The translations under genes were made by a program, and so were the position numbers. DNA of 64,000 nt from Takakia lepidozioides (taxonomy: Eukaryota; Streptophyta; Takakiopsida; Takakiales; Takakiaceae): positions 54,002,001 through 54,066,000 of the forward strand of contig CM060733.1 of assembly GCA_030704615.1 (NCBI GenBank), written 5' to 3'. The notes under the pieces are model-generated. The model made no database searches. It was not told the DNA's origin and saw only the letters and a list, made by a program, of their open reading frames with translations. Positions 42,643 to 59,400 of this stretch are shown here, piece after piece (position 1 is the first letter of the stretch; each line of letters begins with the position of its first letter).

Positions 42643-43398
42643 TGATATCATAGACATAGCCTAGAGGAATTTACTAGGAGTAAATACCAGAAGTTATCAA
42701 GTTACCGTGTTACTGGAAGTTACCACGACTTACCATGACTTACCATGATCTACCATGATTTACCATTAGTTACAAAGTTATCGGGAATTTACCAAATTAT
42801 CAAGAGTAACTTGGGAAACTGCTCAGGAATCTTCCTTTGGAAGAAACTTCTCCATCAAGATACCTCATTTGTTTAAGGAAGCTTCTCCATCAAGAAACCT
42901 TTGTTTAATCTTGGAAACTTCTCCATCAATAAACCTCTACGTCCAGTATAGCTGATCCGTTGCTTAGCATTTTTTTTTTTCAGCGACAAGAGTTATTTTC
43001 CGGAAGCCTTATTTATATGGTTTCCGGATTGACGTCACGATGTCCCGTGCCATAGGTCCCAGTAGAGGAAGCTTCTTAAGGAAGCTTCTTAGTAACCAGT
43101 ATATATAGGAGGCGAGACTTGATACTCTTTAGTCTCGCCAACACAAGTTCAAGCTACTCTTGTTTCCAGTCCAGTACCCCAGTCTAGCTTCCAGTATCTG
43201 ATACTCCAGTCAAGTTTCCAGCATTCCAGTATTTGAGTCGAGTTCCAGTATCTTGTAGTCTTGTCCATTGTATAAAAGATCATCTTGATTCATGTTTACC
43301 CACTATGCATTTGGCCACGCCGACCTTGACTTCTTGTCTAGTCTTGTACCTCTAGTCTGATATCTTGTTTGTGATCTATTATGTTCTCGTCCTTGACA
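42643..43398 (+). repeat. 3' LTR of the chromovirus (756 bp), with TATA box
   Basis: Begins TGATATCATAGAC and ends TTGACA. U3 carries CATGACTTACCATGA-like and GAAACTTCTCCATCAA repeats around 42,720-42,930. TATATATAG is at 43,100-43,108, predicting transcription start around 43,127-43,135. A 9-bp inverted repeat GGCGAGACT (43,111-43,119) / AGTCTCGCC (43,131-43,139) surrounds the start region. Confidence 0.85.
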
Positions 43399-44430
43399 GA
43401 AAATGCGTTGTGCTTGGGTGTATGAGAGGAAAGCCCTCAGTGACAGATCTTTGCTGTTTTGTACATACCAAGACCTGCTAACTGAGGGAATGAAGACTTT
43501 TGAAATTGTGTGTGCAGCTCTTCCCAGAACTTTAGAACAGCGGGGGAGGCAGCTGCTTCAAGCTTTCAAACACACCTGGGGCAAAAATAACTTGCTCGAC
43601 ACCAGTGTTACCGACACAAACTTTACCTGGAATGTCGCCATCCCCTCACCATGGGAAGTCCCCTGATGAAGGGGATGACATCGAATTCAACTGACACCAC
43701 AAGAAGCTAAGAAACAACAAATCAAAGACTTAGCTCAAATTCTGATTCCTATCCGCTATTCCACGATCTCTAGGGGACACAATGTGTCATCGATAAATCA
43801 ATCTGGCAGTAACAACCATGCACCTTCTGGACGTGGCGGCTTTAAGGCTTGATTACTCCCCGGAGGGCCTGTGCCGGCTTCAGTTCCAGCCTCTCCTCCA
43901 GCTCACCTCTCTATAGAGCGCTCCTTTACATCTCTATAGAGTGCTCCTTCACATAGCTCTTCTCTCTCTACTTCTATTCCGTTGTCAGTTTTTCTCAAAC
44001 GGCCTGCAGACCTTCTAATGTTTTCCTAGGCAGTCCAGATGCTTAATAGTCTCCCTTCACCATTTTTTCTTCATTCTCTCCCTCTGTTTCTCTTCTTGCA
44101 TCCCCTGCTCCATTACTTGCTCAGTAGTTTGTTTGCTAAGGTTCCGGGGTGGTTTCCCCTCAGTAAGCCTTCACGGCCTCCCTAGTGGTTATTTTTTCAC
44201 TTCTGTGTACTTTTCTTTATTAATTTGATTAAATGGGCCATTCCAAAAAGAAGAAGAAAAGAATTTAGAATATAGAAAACAGAATTAAGACATGTATTGA
44301 ATCTAAAAGAGATACATGGCCTTCTAAGGTTTTTTTTTCCTTACCCTCTTTCAATAAAATTAAAAAGGGCAGGCTACAATCTCCCTTTTCGTTAAAAAAA
44401 AAGAAAAAAGAAAAAGAAAAAAAATGAACA
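43399..44430 (+). other. Unclassified, ends in an A-rich retroelement-like tail
   Basis: An 87-codon frame at 43,403-43,666 and CT-rich sequence to about 44,000 have no recognised family. From about 44,340 the text TTTCAATAAAATTAAAAAGGG, then CAGGCTACAATCTCCC and a mixed A/G-rich tail to 44,425, resembles the 3' end of a plant LINE. The segment may be a 5'-truncated non-LTR copy lying against the chromovirus LTR. Confidence 0.35.
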
Positions 44431-44543
44431 TCGACAGAGTGGATGAATGAGACCGTGTCGTCTTCCCCAAACCCTTGGCCCTAGAACCCTGAATCCGAAG
44501 GGGGCATGAGGAGGTGCTGTGCGATCTGCGGAGCGCGGAGCTC

Positions 44544-47500
44544 ATGGAACCGCCATGGCCTCCTCCCCCCGTGTTACCCCTTGACAAGTACCGGGGCCGT
44601 CTGTCTCATCGATGCCCTACCCTGCCGCTCTCTGTACTCGTCTCGTCGGCCCTCTGTCGTCCTTCCCAATTCGACTCACACATGGTTGAATCTGTCTCGT
44701 GTGCTTCCTCAGCCGTGGTCTTGAGTTGCAATCCTGCTTCTTCTGGTGTTGCGCGTCTCCCAATAACTAACTCTTCACTTGATCCATTGAACCATCAGGA
44801 TCCTTGTAATTTGAATCCTGTGTCGCCTAGTCTATCCGGTAAAGATGTTTCGTCATCTGCTACTACCGACTTCTCACAGCCTGCGTCAGCCTGTTTAGAT
44901 GCTTGCGCCACTCTTGCCCCTTATTCTGATAATGTCGGGGCAGTGTCGTCTGGCAATGTAATTGCAAATTATGCTTCGGACCCTAGTCTTGCCAAGTCTC
45001 TTTCTCAACTTCCTGAGCATCTTGCTTCCTTCTTCGCTGACCTCCCCCCTCATCTTGTTCCAACTTTGACTAGTGTATCCTCCGAGCTTGCTTCCGCGTC
45101 ATGTAATACTACTGCAAGTTCATCCTCCTTTTCTTTGCCCAGTTCTGAGCCCCCTGTATCTTCATCCTCGTTAATGGACGCAGATATTGTCATAGAGAAT
45201 TCGAGCAACTCTGACGAGCACCTAGCCTCAAGTAGTTCACCAGCATCGTGTAACATAGCTGGTGGCATGTGCCCACAGTCTCCTTGCTCCATGTCTCTTT
45301 TTCAAGCGCAGGGGGAGGTGCCTTGTCTTGGACCTTCCACTACTTCTGATTTGACTGTAGCAATTGGTTCCAATTTAGTTGAAAATGAATGTATTTCTCC
45401 AGTCCCTACATCTGATACTCCAGCTGCTCAGGAAGTCATCGTGCCTCAGCTGAATCCTTCTCCGACGATGATAGTTGGTTATTCACCTCAACATCCAGGT
45501 CAGCGTTTTTTTTTGTTTTTTCAAAATGGTCCTTTGATGTGCATTAGAACGCTTCAGTAGACATCGTGCCTTGTTGTTAGTCCACTTGCTGCGAACAATT
45601 AATGAGGTATTTGAAGGTTGCTTTTACTGCACTTGTATCTGAAAACGCTGAAGGTCTGGAGCTGGAACAATTTCGGAATAATGATGAAACTTCTGATGCT
45701 GATGGTAGCAATTGTCTCAACTCAGAAGTTACTGGAGTGCTTGGATCTGCAATTGCGGCAGGGAAGAGCATTGACTCATCAGTATATGAGGGAAAAACAA
45801 TATGCGAGCCCGCTCACAATTCCCCTGAACATCAAACTGGAAATTCTGAAGATTTGGAGCTTGAAGATGGCCAAATCCCCGGACAGTGGACTAGCGATGA
45901 AGCTTTTGATGCTGATGGTGCCAAGAAAGTTTCTGAAAATTATGCGGTTGAGTCGGCCATGGGTGTTCTGAGACAAGAAGAAACACCAGTAGTTTCTCAG
46001 ACCATGGATGTAGCTGGTGATCAGCTGACCATGGGTGTCCATAGGTCCTTGGGCCATATTGATGCAAAGCTTAACAAAAATAAGAGGCGCCAGAAGGGGA
46101 AGGGGGCCATCCAAAGGGCTAGGAAGAAATCGAGGATGCAGAAAGGGGACAGGGATTCCAGGGATGTTGCTCTTAAGGCTGGTGAGGAAAGAAGGCAACT
46201 AGGTGAGTTTCACATTATTATTCTGGCAGTGACAGTCTACTGTACCTGGGTGTGGGAATAAACAGAGCATTGAATGCACCTCGCTCTTGCTCATGGTTTC
46301 TGGCATGCCATGATGTCCATGGATTACTGGGATCATGTATCTTAGTCTTATGTTTCCAAAAGTTTGCTCAAGAGGAAAGCATGTGTGCGTATCTAGGCTG
46401 TTGCAGTGCTGGCATCGGAGGAAGTTTCATATCAGTCACAGTGGTGCTTCATGTGTGGATTTCAAGTCCTGTCCTTTGTCGGACTTCTTTCAATTATCCA
46501 TTGTTGATCAATGTTAAGGCAGATGCTGCTGTGGCTACTAGCTTATACGCCCCTTGATGGGAAAACACTTCAATGGTCTGCAGGAGACTTTGCTGGAGCT
46601 GATGAGAGCTCTGCTAAGAAGGTTGGTCAAATTGGTGACAAATCAGGCCATAAGAAGTTGGCTCTGAACAAGGAAGAGGTTAGCTTCTGTACACACAGGG
46701 TGTAGTGGTTTGGTTATGTATCATAATAAATAGCTGCTAAGTGCTTCATGGCGACAATGTGGCTTGTGTCAGTGCTTGCTGACATTATGTGCCTTGTTAA
46801 CTCTGTTGAACAGCCTTAGGATCGGAGCATACTTTTTCATAGTGGTCTAAGTAGGAATTTGGCCAGTCAACTTCATGGTCTTGTTCATTCACCCTGAATT
46901 CCAAGGAGTTTGTGTGTGCTGATGGGATGGATGTTTGCCACACCTCTTGCAGGCGACCAAGGGAACGTTGTCCTGGCTTCTTGAAGAGGAAGTTGGCTTA
47001 TGGACCACTGATGCTGGTGATGAGCAAATCACAAGTTCACAGGTGGGTCCTATTCCTTTCACTTCTCTAATTTTAGCGGGTTCCTCCTCTCAGTACGATC
47101 GAGTAACAGTCATCCAGAAGGCCTTTTCAATCTCAAATGCTCCATACCTGGAATCAAACATATGGAGGTCACTGGGCTATATCTGAGGAACATTTGAATC
47201 CCATGATTGTGTTTTGCCCTTTGCTGAACAGGAAAGTGATGTGGATAGCATGCTTAAATTTAATCCCATCTATGTGCATTGGATCCGTTGAGCTGAAGCT
47301 TGACAGATCTGATTCTAGTATGTAAGGTCACCTTCAGACTCGGGAAAAGGTGGGTTGTAGGCGTGGAATGTTCATAAGCAATTCCTATGGAAGGAAATTT
47401 TGACAGAGGCTATAGTTAACAGGTTTATCTTGTCTTATGCAGTTGGATATAGAAGGTGGTGAGAAGAAGATACGTGGCCCAATGACGGCTGCAAGGAAAG

Positions 47501-50500
47501 TGAGGAAAAAGGTTATCTCTCTCTCTCTCTCTCTAAACCCCAAGTGCAATTATGCAGGGCACAAGTGGTCAGATGGATGACCCGCATAGGCGAAGCTTTT
47601 ATGCAGGTGCTAGTATATTTTCGCCAGTTGTAAATGAGCATTAAACAATCTGAGTGTTCTATGCTGACTGAGGGCACGTGGGAAGATTGCATACAGGAAA
47701 AAACGAGCAGAAAAAGAACGTGAGCAGGGCATTATTCGCAATCACATGCCCATCTCTTCCAAACCTCAATCCGTCCCTTGTAAATATTATATGAAAGGGC
47801 GGTGTACCCAGGTATCTCACATGCTTTCTCTCCCTCTTTGTAGAAGTCATTTGAAGTGTTTCCTCGGGGTGTCGTCTGGTAAAGGGATGGGAGGGATGAA
47901 CCTTCACCTTCTCTAGTCTAGAGCTACAGAGAGGTTCATATATCAGAGCATGCTGCATGCAGCCCCACATTGATTTGTGATACACGTACGGGATGATCAG
48001 AGCCTTTCAAATTGTGTTAGGGATCTGGTTTTCCTATTTAGTGGTACATGTAAACCCTTCATGGAGTATATACATACATACATCTGAATTTTGGCTGGAA
48101 GAGGCACGGGGATCACAGGCAGTTACTCTACTTCTGTCTGAAAGGATATCTACCAAGTGGATGTCAATTCTACCTCCAACGTGCCAAGTGATTACCCATC
48201 TCTTGGTGTTTTACTTTCATTTTACTTTTATATCAGTAAGCTCTTCGTATGCATACATGAGCGTATGCATTGATGCACCTTATGGTGAGATTAATGTTCC
48301 ATTTATCTGTAAGCTGTTAACTGTTGACTCCATTCGTCTTTAATGTGTAGGGCGAAAACTGCACATTCTCACATGATGGGATCCCAATAACCAAATCAGA
48401 TGTAAGTGTTTCTTCACCTCAATGTCAGATGTTGTATGCGAGAAAAACCTCAACATCAAATGATTGTATGTGTGAAAAGGAACTCACCATCAAAATTATG
48501 TTATGCCTGAGAAGTCGGGATGGAGAAGGGTAGAAAGAGGTGCAGGGGTGAAAGAGTCAATTTTTAGCAATCTAGCAAATTAACTGGATCAGTGGGATAC
48601 TAAGGATGGAGGGTTCCTTCCAATAGCTAAATGCTGGAACCAACAAAAGGAAAATGCAATTGATGAATGAAGGCACTCAGTGAAGTTTTTCTGATTGGTT
48701 TGTGTTGCGTGTGGAACAGCCTTGTAAGTTCTTAATGATCAATCGCTGCCTGAAGGGGGACGACTGCCCCTTCTCTCACTCTCTTGAGAGGTTTCCCTGC
48801 AAATTCTTTCACACAAGAGGCCACTGTTTGGATGGCTCCCGCTGTCGCTTTTCACATCAGGTACATGATATTTCAGTTTCACGCCTCTTGGTACCTCTGG
48901 CTTGCTTTCCTCTCAAATTCTTGTTGTTTGAGAAATGAGAGGGGATTGGACTGTTGTTCTTATGCACACAAAGGTGAGTGGGGGTATTTATCTGGCTGGC
49001 TTCTAAATTCTTATGCTGGAGACCACATAACCATCTTGAACAGAGCATTAGTACAGGAACAAAGCAACGGAAGTAGGAAGGGACAAAGCTGGTTAGGGGT
49101 GGAATCTGTGATATTTGTTCGACTATTTGGCATGGGGTGACTGGCAGACATGCGTCGTCGTTTGGTGGTCAAACTAGTTTCCCTTCATTGGAGAGGTGTA
49201 ACACGAGGTCTCTGACCAATTCTGGGCCAAGGACAGAAAGGAGTGACTAACTGTAGTTACAAGAGTGCTGTCAGGATGGATGTGAATGGATTCAGGAAGT
49301 ACACGTGATAATACTGAGTCTCTTGTCTTGGTGCCTCTTTCAGCCATTAACGGAGGAGGACCATGCAATGCTTGCAAAACGCATTGAGCAGGATAGCAAG
49401 GAACGTCAAAGTACCAAGGAGACGCCTCCCGCAGATGGAAAGACGGCCATGGTCGCAGCAGATGTTTCCCCTCAACAAGCAGATATCTCACCCCAGCAAG
49501 CATATTCCCCAGAGTATTCCCCAAACTGGAATACACCCCCTGGAGAAGATTATTTGGGCTGGGGCGCGTCTCCAAAGGGAAACAGTTATCTGCAAAGCCC
49601 GCTGGACTATCTTAGGCATTCCACCTCTATAGCCAACATACTGTTCCCAGAAACCCTGCAATCAGAGCCTCTCTCCAGAACGCCTGATCTATCTACAGAA
49701 GATGGAGCCTCTCATCTGAAGAGCCCAAGTGGGGAAGTAGAAATGTGTAACCCAGTACTACTAGCAGCAAGGAAAGTGGCTTCAGCAGCAACTGCGAAGG
49801 CAGCGGCTGGGACAAGTGCCAACAAGCTATTGGGCACATCTACCAGGGGGCTTCATCAGTCAACCCTTCCATTGTTGCGTGGCAACTCATTTGGCAATTT
49901 TAGTTGTCGTGTAGGCCAAGGGGGTGCAACCAGTGCCATGGAGCTATTGCAGGCCTCACTTGGGGATGAAGCAGTCCTTGGGTCGTCGGCGATTGGAGCA
50001 GTCACAACTGGGGCCTGCCGTGTTGATGCTACAATCAGCAGTGTGGGGAAGGAGGAGGAAGTAGAGGAAATGGAGGTGCCTATCGTACCTCAAAACATTA
50101 GTGTTGTATGCCCACAAGAAGTTATTAGCAAGCAACCGAGTGCCATCACTGAAGTGCTGTCCAACGTTTCCATTGGAGGAGGGGCTATAGTAGGGGTAAA
50201 CCTTGAAGGTACTGAGACTGCAGATGTCAGGTCATTTATACACAAGCCACAACCCAATATGACAGAAGTTAATGAGGTCAGTTCTAGTCATACAGCTCTT
50301 GAACGAATGCAGAAAGAGGTCGAGGAAAAGGAGAATGCACCGATGGCTCCATCATCTACAACAGACGTAAGACCTTCTGAGTCCTTTACAGAGTGCTGTG
50401 TTGGTACCTCAAGGGAGACGGGTGTAGTTACCAAAGAAGTCAGCTGCTGCACGCATGTTACAGAGCAGGCCAAGGTGGATGCTATGACACCAAAGGCGGA

Positions 50501-50630
50501 GGTAACTGGCATTAAGGTTGATATGTGCCCAAGAGACCTGCAGGAGTCCACAGCAACTGGGAAAGTAATGGCTGTTTACACAAGAAGGAAAAGACTTGAT
50601 AGTTTGTTGAATAAAGCCCTGACAGAATAA
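44544..50630 (+). CDS. Triple CCCH zinc-finger protein (EMB1789/C3H65-like)
   Basis: Nuclear RNA-binding CCCH protein of the plant C3H65 (EMB1789) type, related to animal ZC3H4/6. Exons by GT/AG and phase: 44544-45498, 45654-46202, 46584-46678, 46953-47042, 47443-47511, 47590-47606 (17-nt microexon), 47697-47811, 48351-48401, 48720-48860, 49344-50630. Together they give a continuous ~1,122-residue frame. The first ATG in frame (MEPPWPPPPV) sets the start. The N-terminal ~500 residues are Ser/acidic and disordered; then a basic stretch (NKNKRRQKGKG; KKRAEKEREQGI). Three fingers follow: CKYYMKGRCTQGENCTFSH (split by an intron after Q), CKFLMINRCLKGDDCPFSH and CKFFHTRGHCLDGSRCRFSH, all C-x7/8-C-x5-C-x3-H. 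The last exon is a long disordered tail with SPEYSPNWNTPP and ends LDSLLNKALTE. A further 42-nt exon at 47,233 is possible. The gene looks intact; the microexon is tentative. Confidence 0.85.
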
Positions 50631-51217
50631 CATCTTTTTATCTCTTCTGTCTCCCCGAGTTATTGTTCTGGGTTGTGGAACATCAAATGTTCCTTCGTGC
50701 TCTTGGACTAGTCTGTTTCACCACCAGGAGGAGAGATATTTGTGGAATGAAGATCTAGCTCGGGGTCAAACCCTGTAAAATCATCAACAAGCTCAAGAGT
50801 GTAGTTCCCTATGGAAACAATCAGCAAGAGGTGCTTGACAGCCGCAGGTGAGAAGCCAGAGAACTAAATTTCCTGAGTGTGTCAAAGCAGGTGAAAAGAC
50901 ATCTCATCACCTGTAACACACATGAAGATTTCATGCCAAGAATAGAAGTTCAAAGAGGTAATCCCCCAATCTGGAGACTCTGACAACTCTGAATTCAGTG
51001 GCAGGTGTTGCGGACGAACCCCCCAAGGTGTTCCACCACCACTGGCTTCACATTCCTGTGACCAAGCATGTATGTTGCTCTGGAGTCATCACCATGTGGT
51101 GGTGATATCCTTGGCAGCATACATCAATCTGAAAAATAGTCGCGTTGTGGCACTCAGCTCTTCACTTCCCGAGACAACTTCATATAGAGTTTTCAATCTT
51201 AGATTTGAATAATGTCA
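50631..51217. other. Intergenic, includes CCCH gene 3' UTR
   Basis: Probable 3' UTR followed by sequence without coding signal. Confidence 0.5.
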
Positions 51218-51329
51218 CCCATTCACATTCAAGAAGAAAGAATCCAGCCTTAGCCAAGAGCCACTTGGTCTTATGGCTACTGCCCCTTTTCCGGGGGTAG
51301 GCTCTAGTAAGAATGTGCCCATTCACATT
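51218..51329 (-). mobile_element. Very short (~88 bp) LINE tail insertion with 12-bp target-site duplications
   Basis: CCCATTCACATT occurs at 51,218-51,229 and again exactly 100 bp on at 51,318-51,329. The ~88 bp between holds, on the minus strand, CTACCCCCGGAAAAGGGGC followed by AGTAGCCATAAGACC and a TTTCTTCTT end. This matches the 3' tail of the LINE at 11.2 kb. It is an extreme 5'-truncated LINE copy. Confidence 0.7.
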
Positions 51330-51870
51330 ACATAGAACTGAGTAGAGTCATGATCTGCAGAAATGTTAAAGAAAAAGTGATGTGGCTAAGCATATGCCAC
51401 AATCCTTGTCATGAATGTGATGAGAACATGTTCAGAGCTTGCCAGCATCCATGAGTTGCCAAAGCTGTGGGCACCTGTATCCCACCCACCACAAAGGCAC
51501 AATGCGCATGCTTGGCATGCATCCTTTGTCCATTATATCACATTTTAAATAAGGTGGCAGTCCCTGACTTTAAAGCCATCCAAGATCAGAAGACCACTCA
51601 ACTGCTGCCATTCATATGAGATCCAAGATCAGAAGACTACTCAAATCTTCTTTGCAGATGAATGAGGATGTGTTACTCAGACTGTATTTCCTGCAGTTCC
51701 AAGCAAACAATCATGGGTGCGTCAGTCCCTCTCTCTCTCTCTCCCCTGCACACAACTCAGGCATATCACTTGTGTGGTAAATAGGATAGAAACCCCATTG
51801 TGGTGTAGGATGATATCCCAATAAACTTACCCAAAGAGGAATCATTGAACAATCTTACCCTTGCTTTACA
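51330..51870. other. Intergenic, no gene seen
   Basis: Only a short CT-repeat (about 51,726-51,744) stands out. Confidence 0.5.
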
Positions 51871-52130
51871 CTCTAGGTAGATGAAAATTGGAGCACTAAT
51901 CCAACTACAAAACGATGGGCCACATAAAGAGCTTTTCAATGGTATCTTAAGTTTCTAAAAGGGTTAGAATTGAGGGTATCAAAAGAGGGTGCACCATGAT
52001 GGGCACTTATTTTAAGCCCAAATTACTCTAGGTAGATGAACTCTATTGAAAATTCATGAAGATGGGGCATGTAAAGAGCTTTCCAATGGTATCTTTACCT
52101 TACCAAGAGACAGGGGTGACATGGGTGAGG
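51871..52130. repeat. Diverged ~150-bp tandem duplication
   Basis: CTCTAGGTAGATGAA at 51,871 recurs at 52,026. AAAGAGCTTTTCAATGGTATC at 51,926 recurs (one change) at 52,073. Intervening text (GATGGGCCACAT / GATGGGGCATGT) also aligns. A fainter third copy may follow at about 52,170-52,240. Confidence 0.65.
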
Positions 52131-56430
<4,300 letters not shown>

Positions 56431-59400
56431 ATGTCCACACAAGTAGACTTTCGGGCGTATTTTCTTCTACTTGCGTGGACACTCTGCTTGCAATCCCATT
56501 GTGGCTTGGCACTTCATTTGAAAGGTGCCGCTTCAGCTTTGCATGCGCTGCCCTCTACTGTTCCTTCTTCGACCAGTCCACCTTCTGTCCCGATTCTGCC
56601 ATCTCCTGACGGTGAGTATTGTCAGTTATGGCAAAAACATGGATTAGGATTGAAAAAGACTGTTCTCCAGTTTCGAATCTTTGAATATAGCATTACCAGT
56701 GGACTCTGAGGGTGATGCAGTGGGCTGGCGGATGGTCATATGGCAGAAATGTAGATTCGGAGAGAGAGATGCCCAGTATCACTACAAACTTTGGACGTTG
56801 CTCAATATTCCCAATCTGTCAGCAATGCTGATGAGACCTAGTTGGAGGTGAAGAGAGAGGAACAAATAACCAAACTTTTTAACGTCCTCCCCAATGCCCA
56901 TGGAACGAAGTAGAACAACCAGACACTAACAGAGAGGAACAGTTAAAGCCAAAAATTTCTCCTGCTGTCATTGTCTAAGGGAGATACATTGTGCATCCTC
57001 CCCCCAAGCTGGAGCCCATCCTCTTACCCCAGAGTCCATGCTCTGTCTATTTGTCTTTGCGCCATGGCTATTTGATCAGGGCTAATTCATTTGCTTCTCT
57101 GATTTTCTGCAGAGGCGGCTTTGGTTGCATTTGCAAATTCCATTACTGCAGACAAATTGGGAACTTTGAAAGATTGGAAAGCGGGCACACTCTGTATCAG
57201 CTGGAGCCATGTCACTTGTGACATCCATAATCGTGTGACTAGCCTGTAAGTGAATCCGTCTGGCACTAGTCTAAGTTCGTTCAGGGCTTCCTTATAGGGG
57301 CCAGTGAACACTTGGAAGTTACACTAACTAGAAGAGGCTCCTTGAATTCTTGAAGGGTGGGCTGTGGTACTCCAAAGTTGAGAATTGCTTTGCGTTTGTG
57401 AACAGATTAGATAGTTTTTCTTTTTGTGCCCTTCATGTTTGTCACTCGTGTCTTACATGTTTAAAACTGACAGCTCTTGTTGTTTACACGAAATTATGCG
57501 GTCGAGCGACACAGAGGAAACAATTGTTGTCCCCACTGGGCTTTCATGAATCATTCAGAATTACCTGATGTGAACCTTCTTTTTGGTTCGCAGGGATCTC
57601 TCTAGCAAATATCTTGCGGGCCAGATTCCCGATGCATTGGGTGAACTCCAGTTTCTGCAAGCCTTGTGAGTCTGCAGCCTACAATTAGACAGCTTCGTGT
57701 CACTTTGTGCCTTCAGTTTGATAGTGATGTTCACTATTAGTAGTATCTTACGCACAAGAAACGTTCAAGACCCCTTGCTCCTGAGATATCACTGTCTCTT
57801 TGAGCTTTCTGCAGATGGCGTAAAGTACCATTTCATTTCATTTCATGTGTCCCCTGCAAGTCCCTCTTATTCTTCTGTCAATAATTACAAGATGATTTTT
57901 TTGTGTAGCAGCAAGTGTCTTTTCCACAAACTGAAATTTCCTCCATTTTGCAGGAATTTGCGAAACAACCTGTTCTCTGGCACAATCCCAGCTGCATTGG
58001 GCAATCTTACTTCCCTTGCAAACTTGTAAGAAACTTTTGTTTGCAGAAAACCAGTGGTTAGCTCTGGACCTTCATTTTTCCCTTTTGAGATGTTGCTTCT
58101 CTCACCAGTGAAGTTTATACCAATGGATATTTGGAAAGTATTCTGTCCATCATAAGCATCAATCCCTCACTCTCTGCCATGTTCAGAAAACCCTCTCAGA
58201 CTTGAAAGGAGCTGGTGTGTGTACAAGGCATATACAAAAGTAAACCAGATTTTCTTAAATGGTTTCCTTGCAATACAGAGATTTGGCAAGAAACAACTTG
58301 ACTGGTGTGCTTCCCGAAACCCTTGGTCGACTCAAAAATCTTCGGTTTTTGTAAGTTATTGGACATTGTTCCATTTCCCCTAGGAAGATGTCATATTTAG
58401 CTCCATTAGTTGTGAGGATATCATGACGAGGGAGACACATACTCAATTCACCCTGACAATGTTGCCCTTGTGTACACGCACAGTAGATGAGATGCCCATT
58501 TTGTGCTTACTTTCTACTGGCATTTGCCGAAGGCTTCCTCTGCTGGGACGAGTTGTTATGAATAAGAATGGGGTTAAGGCCATGACCAGATGATCCTGCA
58601 ATAATCCTGCTTAAAATTGAAGTTTTCTCACATTCACAAGCTGGAGTACTTGATTTTGATTCTTTGTTGATGCAGGGATGTCAGCAGCAATGCTTTGAGT
58701 GAGGCAATTCCAGCAGCAGTTCTCTCTCTTCCTGACATGTATTATTTGTAAGAGCTCTCTTTCCTCTTTTCCAAAGCAGATCCCTGACATCTGCCAACCC
58801 AAACTTCTTAGTGATGATATCAACACTGTGATCTTTTACCAATTTAATCCTTGTTGACTCTACAGACCTTCCCCCTTCTCCAACCCCTAAGAACGTGTTA
58901 ATTACTCCATTGACTAGTCATGTCGTGGGCTTGCTGGGAATAAGATGTTTCCTCTGACAAGTCCTAGTGGCTTCCCCTAGTGGAACATGCCAACATGATC
59001 CATTATCTGCAATAGTACTCCTGAGTAGTGATAAGGTTGATCACAAGACAAAGCAGGGATTTCTTACAGTTCATCTCTGAAATCGTTGAAGGTGGACATC
59101 CCGTTCTGGTTTCTCACGAGATGCTGGCTGTCCACCATGCAGTGATTTAAGCAGCAACAACTTCAGTGGATTCATCACCAAAGAAGTCCACTTTCGACTC
59201 ACGTAAGTCGAATTCCGGTATCTTTTGCAAGTATAGGGATGCTCTGTTTCTATTAGAAGGGTCTTATTCTGTCTGGCCGACAGCAGACTTACAGAAGGTC
59301 TCTAGTGGGTTGATGATCTTTCGTGCCTCATGGATGCACACAGCCTAGTGAAATGGAACTTCTCCATTCGTGCCCCAAATGCTTTCATACTTGTGAATGT

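Larger units (their letters stand above)
37101..43398 (+). mobile_element. Plus-strand chromovirus (Ty3/gypsy with chromodomain)
   Basis: Layout is R-U5 only (37,101-37,397), PBS (37,400-37,414), gag (37.4-38.5 kb), PR-RT-RH-IN (38.5-41.8), chromodomain (41.8-42.0), PPT and a full 3' LTR (42,643-43,398). Integrase followed by a chromodomain (EYEVDEILDSRIKYKRLEYF, VHWKGYNISERT) defines chromoviruses, whose chromodomain steers integration into chromatin. The coding region is riddled with stops, nearly all explained by C-to-T or G-to-A change, and by an rRNA insertion in RT. The copy is dead. Text is close to Tf1/Tcn1-type elements of fungi and seed-free plants from memory. Confidence 0.9.

Noticed and set aside
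44506-44724. 72-aa ORF starting MRRCCAICG at 44,506
   Set aside because: Overlaps the CCCH gene first exon in another frame. At most an upstream ORF; the downstream frame joins all exons.
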